From Maribacter polysiphoniae (GTDB lineage Bacteria > Bacteroidota > Bacteroidia > Flavobacteriales > Flavobacteriaceae): DNA of 64,000 nucleotides. The position numbers were made by a program, and so were the translations under genes. Location: contig NZ_QGGQ01000005.1 of NCBI RefSeq assembly GCF_003148665.1, positions 186,001-250,000 on the forward strand, in the 5' to 3' direction. Positions 1 to 9,209 of the stretch are shown piece by piece; the first letter of the stretch is position 1; each line of letters begins with the position of its first letter. Under the pieces are notes generated by a model. The model was given only the letters and a program-made list of their open reading frames with translations, had not been told where the DNA came from and made no database searches.

Positions 1-591
1 CCTTCTAAAAACTTGGGATGCTATGGCGATGGAGGTGCTATTTTTACCAATGATGATGCTTTGGCGCACACCATTAGGGGTATTGTGAACCATGGTATGT
101 ACGAAAGGTACCATCATGATGTTGTGGGTGTGAATTCACGCCTAGACTCCATTCAGGCCGCAGTCCTAAGGGCGAAACTTCCACTTTTGGATAGCTATTG
201 CGATGCTCGTAGAAAAGCGGCACGGGCATATTCAAAAGCATTTAAAGGCCAAGAACATATTGTTGTTCCTGTGACCGTGAACAATTGCGGGGAGATTTGT
301 GATACCTGTGACTGCCATGTCTTTCATCAGTACACCTTGCGTATTACCAATGGAAAACGCGATGCCTTGGTAGCGCACTTAGGGGAAAAACAAATTCCAT
401 GTGGGGTGTATTACCCTATACCTTTACATAGTCAAAAAGCCTATGCAGATGAACGGTATAGTGAATCGGATTTCCCGGTGACCAATCAATTGGTGAAAGA
501 GGTTGTTTCACTTCCCATGCATACCGAACTCGATGAAGAACAAATAGATTTTATTACTGAGACGGTTATCCGTTTTGTTAATGGCGAATAA
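1..591 (+). CDS. DegT/DnrJ/EryC1/StrS family sugar aminotransferase, 3' part
   Basis: The gene enters from the left edge, so its start is missing and about half of a normal ~370-residue protein is present. The first readable residues are PSKNLGCYGDGGA, the signature around the PLP-binding lysine (codon at 7-9). Members transfer an amino group to a keto-sugar nucleotide, usually with glutamate as donor, for surface polysaccharides or glycans. The C-terminal half keeps the family features GVNSRLDSIQAAVL and GVYYPIPLHSQ. A Cys-rich insert (CGEICDTCDCH) lies before the last third. The following galE, 44 nt downstream, fits a nucleotide-sugar context. The exact substrate cannot be told. Confidence 0.93.
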   Translation, partial: PSKNLGCYGDGGAIFTNDDALAHTIRGIVNHGMYERYHHDVVGVNSRLDSIQAAVLRAKLPLLDSYCDARRKAARAYSKAFKGQEHIVVPVTVNNCGEICDTCDCHVFHQYTLRITNGKRDALVAHLGEKQIPCGVYYPIPLHSQKAYADERYSESDFPVTNQLVKEVVSLPMHTELDEEQIDFITETVIRFVNGE

Positions 592-635
592 ACGCACTTT
601 TTAATAGAATTGAATTTCAAAATAAACAAGATTAT

Positions 636-1652
636 ATGAAAGTATTGGTAACAGGTGGATTGGGTTTTATAGGCTCACATACCGTAGTGGAGCTTCAGAA
701 TGAAGGGTATGAGGTCGTTATTATTGATGATTGTTCCAATTCCTCTGAAAAAGTACTCGATGGTATCACTGCGATAACAGGAAAGAGGCCATTGTTCGAA
801 AAAATTGATTTAAAGGAAAAATCGAAGGTGGAGGATTTTTTCAAAAGACATACCGATGTGCAAGGTGTAATTCACTTTGCGGCCTCAAAAGCCGTCGGGG
901 AAAGTGTTGAAAAACCCTTGTTGTATTATGAAAACAACATTGGTACCCTTGTTTATTTATTGAAGGAACTATCAAGGAAATCGAAATCCAGTTTTATATT
1001 CAGTTCTAGTTGTACCGTTTATGGTCAGGCAGATACCATGCCTATTACTGAGAATGCCCCTGTTAAGGCTGCAGAATCGCCATATGGCAATACCAAGCAA
1101 ATGGGCGAGGAGATCATAAGGGACACCTGTAAGGTCACCGAAGGCCTAAATGCCATTGCCCTGCGTTATTTCAATCCTATGGGGGCCCATCCCAGTTCTG
1201 AGATTGGGGAACTACCCATTGGGGTGCCACAAAACCTCGTGCCATTCATTACACAGACGGGGGTAGGCCTACGGGAACAGTTGTCTGTTTTCGGGGACGA
1301 TTATCCCACTTCAGATGGCACTTGTGTCCGTGATTACATCTATGTGGTGGATTTGGCAAAAGCCCATGTTGTTGCACTTCAGCGTTTGTTGGGTGGGAAG
1401 AACAAGACGAATTACGAGGTGTTTAATGTAGGTACGGGAAAAGGAAGCACTGTTCTTGAGGTAATCAAAAGTTTTGAAAAGGTGTCAGGTAAAAAACTCA
1501 ATTATAAAATTGTGGATAGAAGACCTGGGGACATCACTTCGGCCTATGCCGATACCACCCTTGCCAATGAAGAGCTTGGCTGGAAAGCACAATTTACCTT
1601 GGATGAGGCTATGAAATCAGCTTGGGATTGGGAACAAAAGATAAGAAGCTGA
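636..1652 (+). CDS. galE: UDP-glucose 4-epimerase
   Basis: Interconverts UDP-glucose and UDP-galactose (or the N-acetyl forms) with bound NAD. The 338-residue length is normal. The Rossmann motif GGLGFIG is at residues 7-13 with the acidic pair D31-D32 that binds the adenosine ribose. The catalytic set of extended short-chain dehydrogenases is present: SSSCTVYG with Ser124/Ser125, and Y150-x3-K154 in SPYGNTK. The later NPMGAHPSSEIGE and RDYIYVVDLA stretches are typical of GalE rather than other epimerases. It follows the aminotransferase gene on the same strand and probably shares its transcript. Confidence 0.96.
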   Translation: MKVLVTGGLGFIGSHTVVELQNEGYEVVIIDDCSNSSEKVLDGITAITGKRPLFEKIDLKEKSKVEDFFKRHTDVQGVIHFAASKAVGESVEKPLLYYENNIGTLVYLLKELSRKSKSSFIFSSSCTVYGQADTMPITENAPVKAAESPYGNTKQMGEEIIRDTCKVTEGLNAIALRYFNPMGAHPSSEIGELPIGVPQNLVPFITQTGVGLREQLSVFGDDYPTSDGTCVRDYIYVVDLAKAHVVALQRLLGGKNKTNYEVFNVGTGKGSTVLEVIKSFEKVSGKKLNYKIVDRRPGDITSAYADTTLANEELGWKAQFTLDEAMKSAWDWEQKIRS

Positions 1653-1749
1653 ATGTAAGGGGTTGATTCCTGTCTTTTTTGTAAAGCCAATTCATAGGTT
1701 AGTATAGAAAGGAATAAACCAAAAACAGTTTGGGAAACGTATTTAGTTT

Positions 1750-2106
1750 ATGGAACTTGATTTTGTAGATAGCAATGAGCTTTTGGCGAATGCCCAAGCT
1801 GAAAACCTTTACGGCAAGTTGGTGCTTCAGGTAAAGAAGGACTTCGGACTTGCCAATATCCCCATTGACCTTGCCGATACTGTTTCACCTGGACACCTGC
1901 GGGTCTTTATGCATGAGAAGATTTATTTTTTGATCATGGAGAAATTCACCGATTACCTCAATCTACTCTATGTGGTCGATGTCCCGGAAAAATCCTTTAA
2001 TCAGATTCATGTAACCGATGCGGTTGAGGTTGCCGAACAGGTTTCGTTACTGGTCTTGAAAAGGGAGTTCCAAAAAGTCTGGTTAAAAGAAAAATACTCT
2101 TCCTAA
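1750..2106 (+). CDS. Conserved hypothetical protein, 118 aa
   Basis: Not recognised as a characterised family. The protein is small, acidic and soluble-looking, with no signal peptide or membrane segment. It is mostly predicted helix, with a central hydrophobic patch (FLIMEKFTDYLNLLYVVDV) and a basic C-terminus. It starts 97 nt after galE. Its stop codon overlaps the stop of the convergent gene on the minus strand (TAA at 2104-2106; minus-strand TAG at 2105-2103), so the two genes share four bases. The clean ORF and the normal amino-acid mix support a real gene; no function is proposed. Confidence 0.7.
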   Translation: MELDFVDSNELLANAQAENLYGKLVLQVKKDFGLANIPIDLADTVSPGHLRVFMHEKIYFLIMEKFTDYLNLLYVVDVPEKSFNQIHVTDAVEVAEQVSLLVLKREFQKVWLKEKYSS

Positions 2107-2603
2107 AAATAGACGCGTACAAAAGGCATAAGTGCATTGGCATAAATGCTTTTATCATCATCGTATAATACATCATACCGAAGACCGAAGGTCACATTCT
2201 GGTTGCTATAACCTATGCCGAGGAAAAGTGCCGGGGACCAATAATTATCTTCCCTGTTGCCTCCGTCCAGCGCATACGTTCTATTGATTCTCAATTGTTC
2301 CAGTTCCCCTGATAATTGAATGTTGGGGATAGGGTTGTAAAGCGATAGAATACTACCGCCATAGGCAAATAATTTGTCTTCGTTGAATTTGGCATAATTG
2401 AAATTGAGGCTTACCCCCGTGGCGAACTGGTCATTCACTTGGTATATGGCACTGGGTGAGATTGAAGCGTTAAAGCTTTCATTGGTAAAGCCTAAACCTA
2501 TACCGCCCCCAAAACGTACATTGTTCCAGAAATCATTGGAAGTTTTTTGGCCTAAACAGGAAAATCCGATGAGAAAAACCAGGGATAACATGTAATGTTT
2601 CAT
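2103..2603 (-). CDS. Small secreted beta-rich protein, probable outer-membrane beta-barrel
   Basis: The protein has 166 residues and an N-terminal signal peptide (MKHYMLSLVFLIGFSCLGQ). The rest has the alternating aromatic/polar pattern of a small outer-membrane barrel (for example GGGIGLGFTNESF, GIGYSNQNVTFGLRYD) and ends in an aromatic residue (RVYF), as barrels often do. Relatives in flavobacterial genomes are, as I recall, sometimes labelled alpha-ketoglutarate decarboxylase, apparently only because they sit beside sucA; nothing in the sequence suggests a TPP enzyme. It is divergent from sucA, with 216 nt between the starts, and overlaps the neighbouring gene tail-to-tail by 4 nt. A Cys at residue 16 inside the signal could instead make it a lipoprotein. 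Confidence 0.75.
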   Translation of the reverse strand: MKHYMLSLVFLIGFSCLGQKTSNDFWNNVRFGGGIGLGFTNESFNASISPSAIYQVNDQFATGVSLNFNYAKFNEDKLFAYGGSILSLYNPIPNIQLSGELEQLRINRTYALDGGNREDNYWSPALFLGIGYSNQNVTFGLRYDVLYDDDKSIYANALMPFVRVYF

Positions 2604-2691
2604 TTCGAATTGATTTTGTATATTATAATGGTTGTTGTTGCTTTTTGAGCAATATTACCAATGAAGATACGCCTAGATATAGGAAATATTG

Positions 2692-2699
2692 TATTTTTG
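2692..2699 (+). promoter_or_regulatory. Candidate -7 element for sucAB
   Basis: TATTTTTG matches the Bacteroidota -7 consensus TAnnTTTG exactly. No good TTG is found 19-21 nt upstream, so the call is tentative. It would leave a leader of about 115 nt before the sucA ATG at 2820. Confidence 0.35.
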
Positions 2700-2819
2700 A
2701 TCAGGTTTTGTTGTTAAAACAATATTTGAAATTCAGGAATCATTATTTCAAACAAATTAGAAAGAATTAGACTCGTCACCAGACGGGATTTGCTTCTTAT
2801 TATAAGATAGAGCACATAC

Positions 2820-5615
2820 ATGGATAAATATTCCTTTTTAAATGCGGCGCATACTTCCTATTTCGCGGAAGTGTACGACAAATATTTAACGGACCCCGAT
2901 AGTGTTGAGCCTAGTTGGAGGGCATTTTTTCAAGGTTTTGATTTTGGGGTTGAAAGTTCATCGGAAAAGACCGGTGATCCACTTCAAAAGGGAGATGGAG
3001 CTACATCCTTGATCGCGGATGGTCAAGTGCCGGAACACATGCAAAAAGAGTTTCGGGTAGTCCGCTTGATCAATGGATACCGTACCCGGGGCCATCTTTT
3101 CACCAAGACCAATCCGGTTCGTAAGCGTAGGACATATGTTCCTACATTGGATTTGGAGCATTTTGGGTTGAGTGACCAGGATTTGGATACCGTATTCACC
3201 GCCGGTGAGGTTATTGGGTTAGGACCTAATACATTGCGCGATATTATCGGACATTTACAACGTATTTACTGTGATTCCATTGGGGTTGAGTATATCTATA
3301 TCCGTAAGCCCGAATTTGTGGACTGGATCCAGAATTGGGTGAATGTAAACGATAACCATCCTGATTTCAGTAATGATCAAAAGAAACATATCTTAAAAAA
3401 ACTGAATCAGGCAGTATCCTTTGAAAGTTTTCTCCATACCAAATACGTGGGTCAAAAGCGATTTTCCCTTGAGGGGAACGAGTCGCTGATTCCTGCTTTG
3501 GACGCCATCGTTGAAAGAGCGGCCGAAATGGGGGTCGAACAGTTTGTCATGGGAATGGCCCACAGGGGTAGGCTCAATGTTCTTACGAACATCTTTGGTA
3601 AATCGGCCAAAGCTATTTTCAGTGAATTTGACGGGAAGGATTACGAGCAAGAGATTTTCGATGGTGATGTCAAATACCATTTAGGTTGGACTTCCGATAG
3701 GAAATCGGATAATGGCAATAAGATCAAAATGAACATTGCCCCCAATCCATCTCATTTAGAGACGGTAGGACCCGTGGTCGAAGGTATCGTAAGGGCCAAA
3801 CAAGATGCTCACTATAAGGATGATTTTTCAAAGGTTATACCGATTATTGTACATGGTGATGCGGCCATTGCCGGCCAAGGGGTAGTTTATGAAGTGGTGC
3901 AAATGGCAAAGCTTGATGGCTACAAGACGAATGGTACCATACATATTGTAGTGAACAACCAGATCGGTTTTACCACCAATTATTTGGACGCAAGATCTTC
4001 AACCTATTGTACCGATGTGGGTAAGGTTACTTTAAGTCCGGTATTGCATGTGAATGCGGATGATCCAGAGGCAGTTTGCCATGCGGCATTGTTTGCATTG
4101 GAATATCGTATGCGTTTCAATACTGACGTTTTTATAGATTTATTGGGGTATAGGAAATATGGACATAATGAGGGTGATGAACCTAGGTTTACCCAACCCA
4201 AACTTTATAAGGCTATTGCCAAACATAAAAACCCCCGGGATATCTATGCTGAAAGATTGATTGCCGAAGGGGTTATTGAAGAGGGGCATGTAAGGCAATT
4301 GGAGCAAGAATACAAAGCCTCCTTGGAAGAGGAACTCGAAGATTCAAGAAAAGAGGATAAGACGATCATAACACCTTTCATGGCCGATGAATGGAAGGAT
4401 TTCACTCCGGTTCGCGAATGGGAGATGTTGGATCGTGTGGATACGACCTATGATAGGGATAAATTGAGTCAAATAGCGAAAGTACTGACCGAACTCCCTG
4501 AAGACAAAAAATTTCTCAGGAAAGTGGTCAAATTGGTTGCCGACCGAAAGAAAATGTTCTTTGAAACCGATAAACTGGATTGGGCCATGGGCGAGTTGTT
4601 GGCTTATGGAACACTCCTCGAAGAAGGTTTTGGGGTGCGTATGTCGGGTCAGGATGTCGAAAGGGGTACTTTTTCCCATCGACATGCTGTTATGAAAGTC
4701 GAAGAAAGTGAAGAGGAGATAATGCTTTTGAACCATATATCTGAAAACCAAGGTGATTTTCAGATTTACAATTCCTTACTGTCGGAATATGCAGTCGTTG
4801 GTTTTGATTATGGTTATGCCATGGCGAGCCCAAATACCTTGACCATCTGGGAAGCCCAGTTCGGTGATTTCAGTAATGGGGCCCAAATAATGATCGACCA
4901 ATACATATCCGCAGCAGAGGATAAATGGAAGTTGCAGAACGGATTGGTAATGTTCTTGCCCCATGGTTATGAGGGGCAGGGTGCAGAACACTCTTCTGCC
5001 CGTATGGAAAGGTATTTGCAATTATGTGCTAGGGATAATATGTACATTGCCGATGTTACCACACCGGCCCAAATGTTCCATATTTTGAGAAGGCAAATGA
5101 AGGTTGGTTTTAGGAAACCACTGATTATTTTTACACCAAAGAGCCTGCTGCGCCATCCAAAAGCTGTTTCCGCTGTTGATGACTTTGTTTCTGGTGGATT
5201 CCAGGAAGTATTGGATGATGGGTTGGCAGACGTTGAAAAGGTAAGGTCATTGGTGTTCTGTACCGGTAAATTCTATTATGACCTTTTGGCTGAACGGGAA
5301 AAATTGAATAGGGATGACGTTGCATTGGTTAGGATAGAGCAATTATTTCCGTTGCCCATTAACCAAATAGACGCTATCTTGGAAAAATACAACCAAGCCG
5401 ATGATTTGGTTTGGGCACAGGAAGAGCCACGGAACATGGGTGCCTGGAGCCATCTTATGATGCATTATCCTAAATCGGACAGCTTTAGGGTGGCATCGCG
5501 AAGATTCTATGCCTCACCAGCGGCGGGTAGTGCCGTTCGCTCCAAGAACAGACACCAACAAGTGTTGGATTTTGTTTTTGATAAGAGCAAGGATAATATG
5601 ACAAGACCTAAATAA
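2820..5615 (+). CDS. sucA: 2-oxoglutarate dehydrogenase E1 component
   Basis: Thiamine-diphosphate enzyme that decarboxylates 2-oxoglutarate and passes the succinyl group to the lipoyl arm of SucB in the TCA cycle. The 931-residue length is typical. The N-terminus (FLNAAHTSYFAEVYDKY) is the short E1o segment that binds the complex. The active-site regions follow in order: MGMAHRGRLNVL near 240, HGDAAIAGQG near 345 and NNQIGFTT near 380 for ThDP/Mg binding, then the transketolase-like domain with LPHGYEGQGAEHSSAR near 720 and FTPKSLLRHP near 770. sucB follows after 28 nt and a terminator lies behind it, so the pair forms an operon. The dihydrolipoyl dehydrogenase (E3) gene is not here. Confidence 0.98.
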   Translation: MDKYSFLNAAHTSYFAEVYDKYLTDPDSVEPSWRAFFQGFDFGVESSSEKTGDPLQKGDGATSLIADGQVPEHMQKEFRVVRLINGYRTRGHLFTKTNPVRKRRTYVPTLDLEHFGLSDQDLDTVFTAGEVIGLGPNTLRDIIGHLQRIYCDSIGVEYIYIRKPEFVDWIQNWVNVNDNHPDFSNDQKKHILKKLNQAVSFESFLHTKYVGQKRFSLEGNESLIPALDAIVERAAEMGVEQFVMGMAHRGRLNVLTNIFGKSAKAIFSEFDGKDYEQEIFDGDVKYHLGWTSDRKSDNGNKIKMNIAPNPSHLETVGPVVEGIVRAKQDAHYKDDFSKVIPIIVHGDAAIAGQGVVYEVVQMAKLDGYKTNGTIHIVVNNQIGFTTNYLDARSSTYCTDVGKVTLSPVLHVNADDPEAVCHAALFALEYRMRFNTDVFIDLLGYRKYGHNEGDEPRFTQPKLYKAIAKHKNPRDIYAERLIAEGVIEEGHVRQLEQEYKASLEEELEDSRKEDKTIITPFMADEWKDFTPVREWEMLDRVDTTYDRDKLSQIAKVLTELPEDKKFLRKVVKLVADRKKMFFETDKLDWAMGELLAYGTLLEEGFGVRMSGQDVERGTFSHRHAVMKVEESEEEIMLLNHISENQGDFQIYNSLLSEYAVVGFDYGYAMASPNTLTIWEAQFGDFSNGAQIMIDQYISAAEDKWKLQNGLVMFLPHGYEGQGAEHSSARMERYLQLCARDNMYIADVTTPAQMFHILRRQMKVGFRKPLIIFTPKSLLRHPKAVSAVDDFVSGGFQEVLDDGLADVEKVRSLVFCTGKFYYDLLAEREKLNRDDVALVRIEQLFPLPINQIDAILEKYNQADDLVWAQEEPRNMGAWSHLMMHYPKSDSFRVASRRFYASPAAGSAVRSKNRHQQVLDFVFDKSKDNMTRPK

Positions 5616-5643
5616 AGAAATAAAACATCTAATTATTTAAAGA

Positions 5644-6858
5644 ATGATTTTAGAAATGAAAGTCCCCTCACCGGGAGAATCAATTACCGAGGTTGAGATT
5701 GCGGAATGGTTGGTCGAGGATGGCGATTATGTTGAAAAGGACCAGGCTATAGCCGAGGTCGATTCTGACAAGGCAACATTGGAGCTTCCTGCAGAGGCAA
5801 GTGGTATTATCACTTTGAAGGCGGAAGTTGGGGATGCTGTTGAAGTAGGAGCTGTTGTTTGTTTGATCGATACATCCGCAGCTAAACCGGAAGGATCCGA
5901 ATCAAAGGCCGTCGCACCGGAAGCGGCCAAACCGGAAATGGCAACACCAAAAGCGGAGGCAAAACAGGAAACTACCTATGCAACAGGATCGGCGTCACCA
6001 GCGGCTAAAAAAATATTGGCGGAAAAGAATCTTGATGCGGCGCAAATTAAAGGCACTGGCAAGGATGGTAGAATCACCAAGGAAGACGCTGTAAATGCTG
6101 TGCCTTCAATGGGGACTATACCGAATTGGGGAAGTCGCGGGGAAAAACGTTCAAAACTTTCCATGTTGCGCAGAAAAGTGGCCGAGCGATTGGTGTCGGC
6201 GAAGAACGAAACAGCCATGTTGACTACATTCAATGAAGTGGACATGTCACCCATTTTTGAACTTCGAAAAAAATATAAAGAGGATTTTAAGGCGAAACAT
6301 GGTGTAAGTCTAGGATTTATGTCATTTTTTACCAAGGCTGTGGTACGGGCACTTGATATGTACCCTGCGGTAAATTCCATGATCGAAGGTAAAGAGATGA
6401 TCTCTTATGAGTTTGCCGATATCAGTATCGCGGTGTCAGGTCCCAAAGGATTAATGGTACCTGTAATACGGAATGCGGAAAAATTAACCTTTAGGGGTGT
6501 TGAGGCCGAAGTAAAACGTTTGGCGATTCGTGCCCGTGAAGGTGAGATTACAGTGGATGAAATGACTGGAGGAACGTTTACCATTACCAATGGAGGGGTA
6601 TTCGGGTCGATGTTGTCGACTCCTATAATCAATCCACCACAAAGTGCGATTTTGGGTATGCATAATATCGTTGAGCGCCCAATCGTCAGAAATGGTGAAA
6701 TCGTGGCCGCTCCGATCATGTATGTGGCCCTGTCCTATGATCATAGGATTATCGATGGTAAGGAATCCGTAGGTTTCTTGGTTGCCGTGAAGGAAGCCTT
6801 GGAAAATCCGGAAGAATTGTTAATGGACAATGATGTGAAAAAGGCGTTGGAGTTCTAA
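5644..6858 (+). CDS. sucB: Dihydrolipoyllysine-residue succinyltransferase (E2 of 2-oxoglutarate dehydrogenase)
   Basis: Core subunit of the 2-oxoglutarate dehydrogenase complex; moves the succinyl group from lipoyl to CoA. Domains in order: one lipoyl domain (about 2-77) with the modified lysine K43 in [10 protein letters not shown]; an Ala/Pro/Glu-rich linker; a peripheral-subunit-binding domain (about 114-152, [27 protein letters not shown]); and the catalytic acyltransferase domain, with the active-site motif SYDHRIIDG placing H367 and D371. The length of 404 residues is normal. It is co-transcribed with sucA and is followed by a strong terminator. Confidence 0.98.
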   Translation: MILEMKVPSPGESITEVEIAEWLVEDGDYVEKDQAIAEVDSDKATLELPAEASGIITLKAEVGDAVEVGAVVCLIDTSAAKPEGSESKAVAPEAAKPEMATPKAEAKQETTYATGSASPAAKKILAEKNLDAAQIKGTGKDGRITKEDAVNAVPSMGTIPNWGSRGEKRSKLSMLRRKVAERLVSAKNETAMLTTFNEVDMSPIFELRKKYKEDFKAKHGVSLGFMSFFTKAVVRALDMYPAVNSMIEGKEMISYEFADISIAVSGPKGLMVPVIRNAEKLTFRGVEAEVKRLAIRAREGEITVDEMTGGTFTITNGGVFGSMLSTPIINPPQSAILGMHNIVERPIVRNGEIVAAPIMYVALSYDHRIIDGKESVGFLVAVKEALENPEELLMDNDVKKALEF

Positions 6859-6883
6859 TAACGCCGTTTCCCTTTATAATAGG

Positions 6884-6915
6884 AATCCTGAACTGTATGG
6901 TTCAGGATTTTTTTT
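6884..6915 (+). terminator. Rho-independent terminator of sucAB
   Basis: Ten-base perfect inverted repeat (AATCCTGAAC at 6884-6893 and GTTCAGGATT at 6900-6909) with a 6-nt loop, followed by six T. Confidence 0.9.
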
Positions 6916-6983
6916 ATGACAAATATCATCTTTATTTAGACTCATTAAAAATAAATTCGACCCTGATTCAATACAAGGGGATA

Positions 6984-7721
6984 ATGAGGGGTTTTGTTTT
7001 AAGTGTTCTTTCGGTAGTCTTTGTTTGTTGTAACCTATTAGGGCAGACCGTGGAGCCATCTGCTGCCGTAGGAAAGGACATATTGCAATTGGAGTTTGAA
7101 ACCCTGTATTCGGTTGAAAAATCCGCAACATTGAAAAACACCACATGGAATATTCCCAATGTCCTTGTTCGTTATGGTTTGTCAGATAATGTGGAGCTGC
7201 AATTACATACGCCCTTTACCAAAGACCGTTGTTTTGAGAATAATGGATTGACCAGTACCATTTTTAGTTTTAAGGAAGTTGAGCTAGGGGTATCATTAAA
7301 CTTGTGGGGACAAAGGAATATAAGACCTGAAGCCGCTATCTTGGTAAGGGCTATATCGGCAACGGAGTCATTCGGTTTTAAGGAAATCGGTAATATGGTT
7401 TCCTTGAATTTCTCAAATACCATTGGCCAAAAGTTCACATTGGGGTATAATATTGGAACAACCACCGATTTGGATAAGCACACCTCCGGATTTTATGTTT
7501 TGAATTTGGATTATGCCCCGAATCCAAAAATCCATTTTTTTGTGGAAAATACCGTAAATTTCAATTGGGATTCAATGCGGTCCAATTGTATAGGATTAGG
7601 TGCAGGGTTTAAAATGGGGGGTAATCTATTCGTGGATTTTTCAGCGGCCAAAAGTCTTTTGCATGATATGTTCTATACGGGAGCTATTGTAACTTGGGCC
7701 ATCAATACCAAAAAGCCATAG
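6984..7721 (+). CDS. Secreted outer-membrane-like protein, MetA/transporter-type family (putative)
   Basis: The ATG at 6984 is chosen because it gives a proper signal peptide (MRGFVLSVLSVVFVCCNLLGQ); upstream in-frame codons run back into the sucAB terminator. The mature ~225 residues are beta-rich. The early stretch LQLEFETLYSVE, then NVLVRYGLSDNVELQLHTPF, resembles the family named after MetA of phenol degradation (PF13557), which are outer-membrane beta-barrels annotated as transporters. Late strands such as HFFVENTVNFN and GGNLFVDFSAAKS fit. Substrate and role are unknown. No partner gene is adjacent. Confidence 0.7.
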   Translation: MRGFVLSVLSVVFVCCNLLGQTVEPSAAVGKDILQLEFETLYSVEKSATLKNTTWNIPNVLVRYGLSDNVELQLHTPFTKDRCFENNGLTSTIFSFKEVELGVSLNLWGQRNIRPEAAILVRAISATESFGFKEIGNMVSLNFSNTIGQKFTLGYNIGTTTDLDKHTSGFYVLNLDYAPNPKIHFFVENTVNFNWDSMRSNCIGLGAGFKMGGNLFVDFSAAKSLLHDMFYTGAIVTWAINTKKP

Positions 7722-7868
7722 GTCATTTGATTCTTGGGAAATGTAACTTAAGGGGTATAATTTTTTTACTGCTTACCCACTGTGAATTTATAGGCGTTCG
7801 CGGTGATTGTGAATCACGGTTCTTGTAGGGATTGTTGGAAGGAATATCGGTTGCGAAGAACGATTTTG

Positions 7869-8312
7869 TTATTTCAGTTTCAGGTATAAAAAACACCCTT
7901 TGTAATCGATTACAGCTTTTCCTCTTTTTAAGACATCGGCACCGATGATGCCATCAACGGGTAGGGCGTTATGGGTCGTGAGCGCTTCATTTACATGGGT
8001 GAGGTCGAACAAAACGATTTTTTGCTTTTTTTTGCTCCATTTTCCGATTTCAATCCTGTTTTTGGTCGATATCATGGTTTCCATATTGGAGGATCCAGCC
8101 CCGGCTGCCTTTATTTCCGATTCCTTGGAAACTAACTTGAAAAGTTCAATTTTATCAAATCCGATACAGGTGTTCGAGGCCCCTGTGTCAAGAATAAACC
8201 GACCGGGAATACCGTTGATTTTAGCGACGACCTCAAAATGGTTGGTGGCGGTATATACCAAGGGTATTCTGATGTAGTTTTTTTTACGTAAAAACTTTTT
8301 GAGGCTCAACAT
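7869..8312 (-). CDS. Retropepsin-like aspartic protease
   Basis: A 147-residue protein with the single-domain retroviral-type aspartic protease signature: FILDTGASNTC with catalytic Asp42, and the later VDGIIGADVL with the hydrophobic-Gly flap partner region. Such proteins act as homodimers, each monomer giving one Asp. There is no clear signal peptide; the N-terminus is basic (LKKFLRKKNY), so it is probably cytoplasmic or loosely membrane-associated. It is divergent from tatD. The family is widespread in bacteria but its substrates are mostly unknown. Confidence 0.85.
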   Translation of the reverse strand: MLSLKKFLRKKNYIRIPLVYTATNHFEVVAKINGIPGRFILDTGASNTCIGFDKIELFKLVSKESEIKAAGAGSSNMETMISTKNRIEIGKWSKKKQKIVLFDLTHVNEALTTHNALPVDGIIGADVLKRGKAVIDYKGCFLYLKLK

Positions 8313-8336
8313 TTATTTTTTTGATAAAGATAAGGC

Positions 8337-8344
8337 TATTTTTG
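8337..8344 (+). promoter_or_regulatory. Candidate -7 element for tatD-ansA
   Basis: TATTTTTG, an exact TAnnTTTG match, about 90 nt before the tatD ATG. No well-spaced TTG is seen. Confidence 0.3.
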
Positions 8345-8436
8345 TTCCTTGAAATGGGCTTTATGGTGGTTGGTGCGAATCAAATGATCCATAAGCGCAT
8401 CATGTCTGATTGTTAAATAGGAAATAATAGCTATAA

Positions 8437-9204
8437 ATGATTTTAACAGATACACACACCCATCTTTACAGCGAGGCTTTTGATGAAGATCGCGATGAGG
8501 TGATACGAAATGCCATGAAAAAGGGTGTGAATCGTTTTTTTATTCCGGCCATAGATTCGACCTATACCGAGGCAATGTTCGCATTGGAGGCAGCTTATCC
8601 CGAGAATGTGTTTTTGATGACGGGACTTCATCCGACGCATGTCAAGGGGGGTTTTAAGGATGAATTGGAACATGTCGTGAAATTGTTGTCTGAAAGGAAG
8701 TTTTATGCGATTGGTGAAATAGGGATTGATCTGTATTGGGATAAAACCTTCCTAAAAGAACAGCAGGAAGCCTTCCGATCTCAAATTAAGTTGGCGAAAA
8801 AGCATGGTTTGCCCATAGTGATCCATTGTAGGGAGGCCTTTGAGGAAGTATTCGAGGTGCTTGAAAGTGAAAAAGGGGACGATTTGTATGGTATTTTCCA
8901 CTGTTTTACAGGGACCTTGGAACAAGCGAAAAGAGCTATTTCATACAATATGAAATTGGGTATCGGAGGGGTAGTGACCTTTAAGAATGGCAAGATAGAT
9001 ACCTTTTTACAACATGTGGATGTTACGGATATCGTTTTGGAAACCGATGCGCCCTACCTGGCTCCCGTACCCTTTAGGGGAAAACGGAATGAAAGTGCTT
9101 ATTTGGACCTTGTGGCAGATAAGTTGGCGGGCATTTACGGTATGGATAAAAACGAGCTTGCCAAGATTACCACGGAAAATTCAAAACAAGTATTCGGTAT
9201 TTGA
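8437..9204 (+). CDS. tatD: TatD family metal-dependent hydrolase (DNase)
   Basis: TIM-barrel metallo-hydrolase of the TatD/YcfH family; characterised members are 3'-5' DNases. The protein has 255 residues, the usual size. Metal ligands are visible: D5-T-H7-T-H9 at the start, GEIGID near 95, VIHCREA near 130, FHCFTG near 155 and LETDAPYLAP near 205. Its TGA stop (9202-9204) is five bases from the ansA ATG, so the two genes are translated from one message. Confidence 0.95.
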   Translation: MILTDTHTHLYSEAFDEDRDEVIRNAMKKGVNRFFIPAIDSTYTEAMFALEAAYPENVFLMTGLHPTHVKGGFKDELEHVVKLLSERKFYAIGEIGIDLYWDKTFLKEQQEAFRSQIKLAKKHGLPIVIHCREAFEEVFEVLESEKGDDLYGIFHCFTGTLEQAKRAISYNMKLGIGGVVTFKNGKIDTFLQHVDVTDIVLETDAPYLAPVPFRGKRNESAYLDLVADKLAGIYGMDKNELAKITTENSKQVFGI

Positions 9205-9209
9205 TAAAA

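Noticed and set aside
4344-4751. 135-codon minus-strand frame inside sucA
   Set aside because: Antisense to a conserved catalytic region; no signal, no family features.
7803-7817. Hairpin GTGATT/AATCAC after the transporter-like gene
   Set aside because: Only six base pairs and no T-run.
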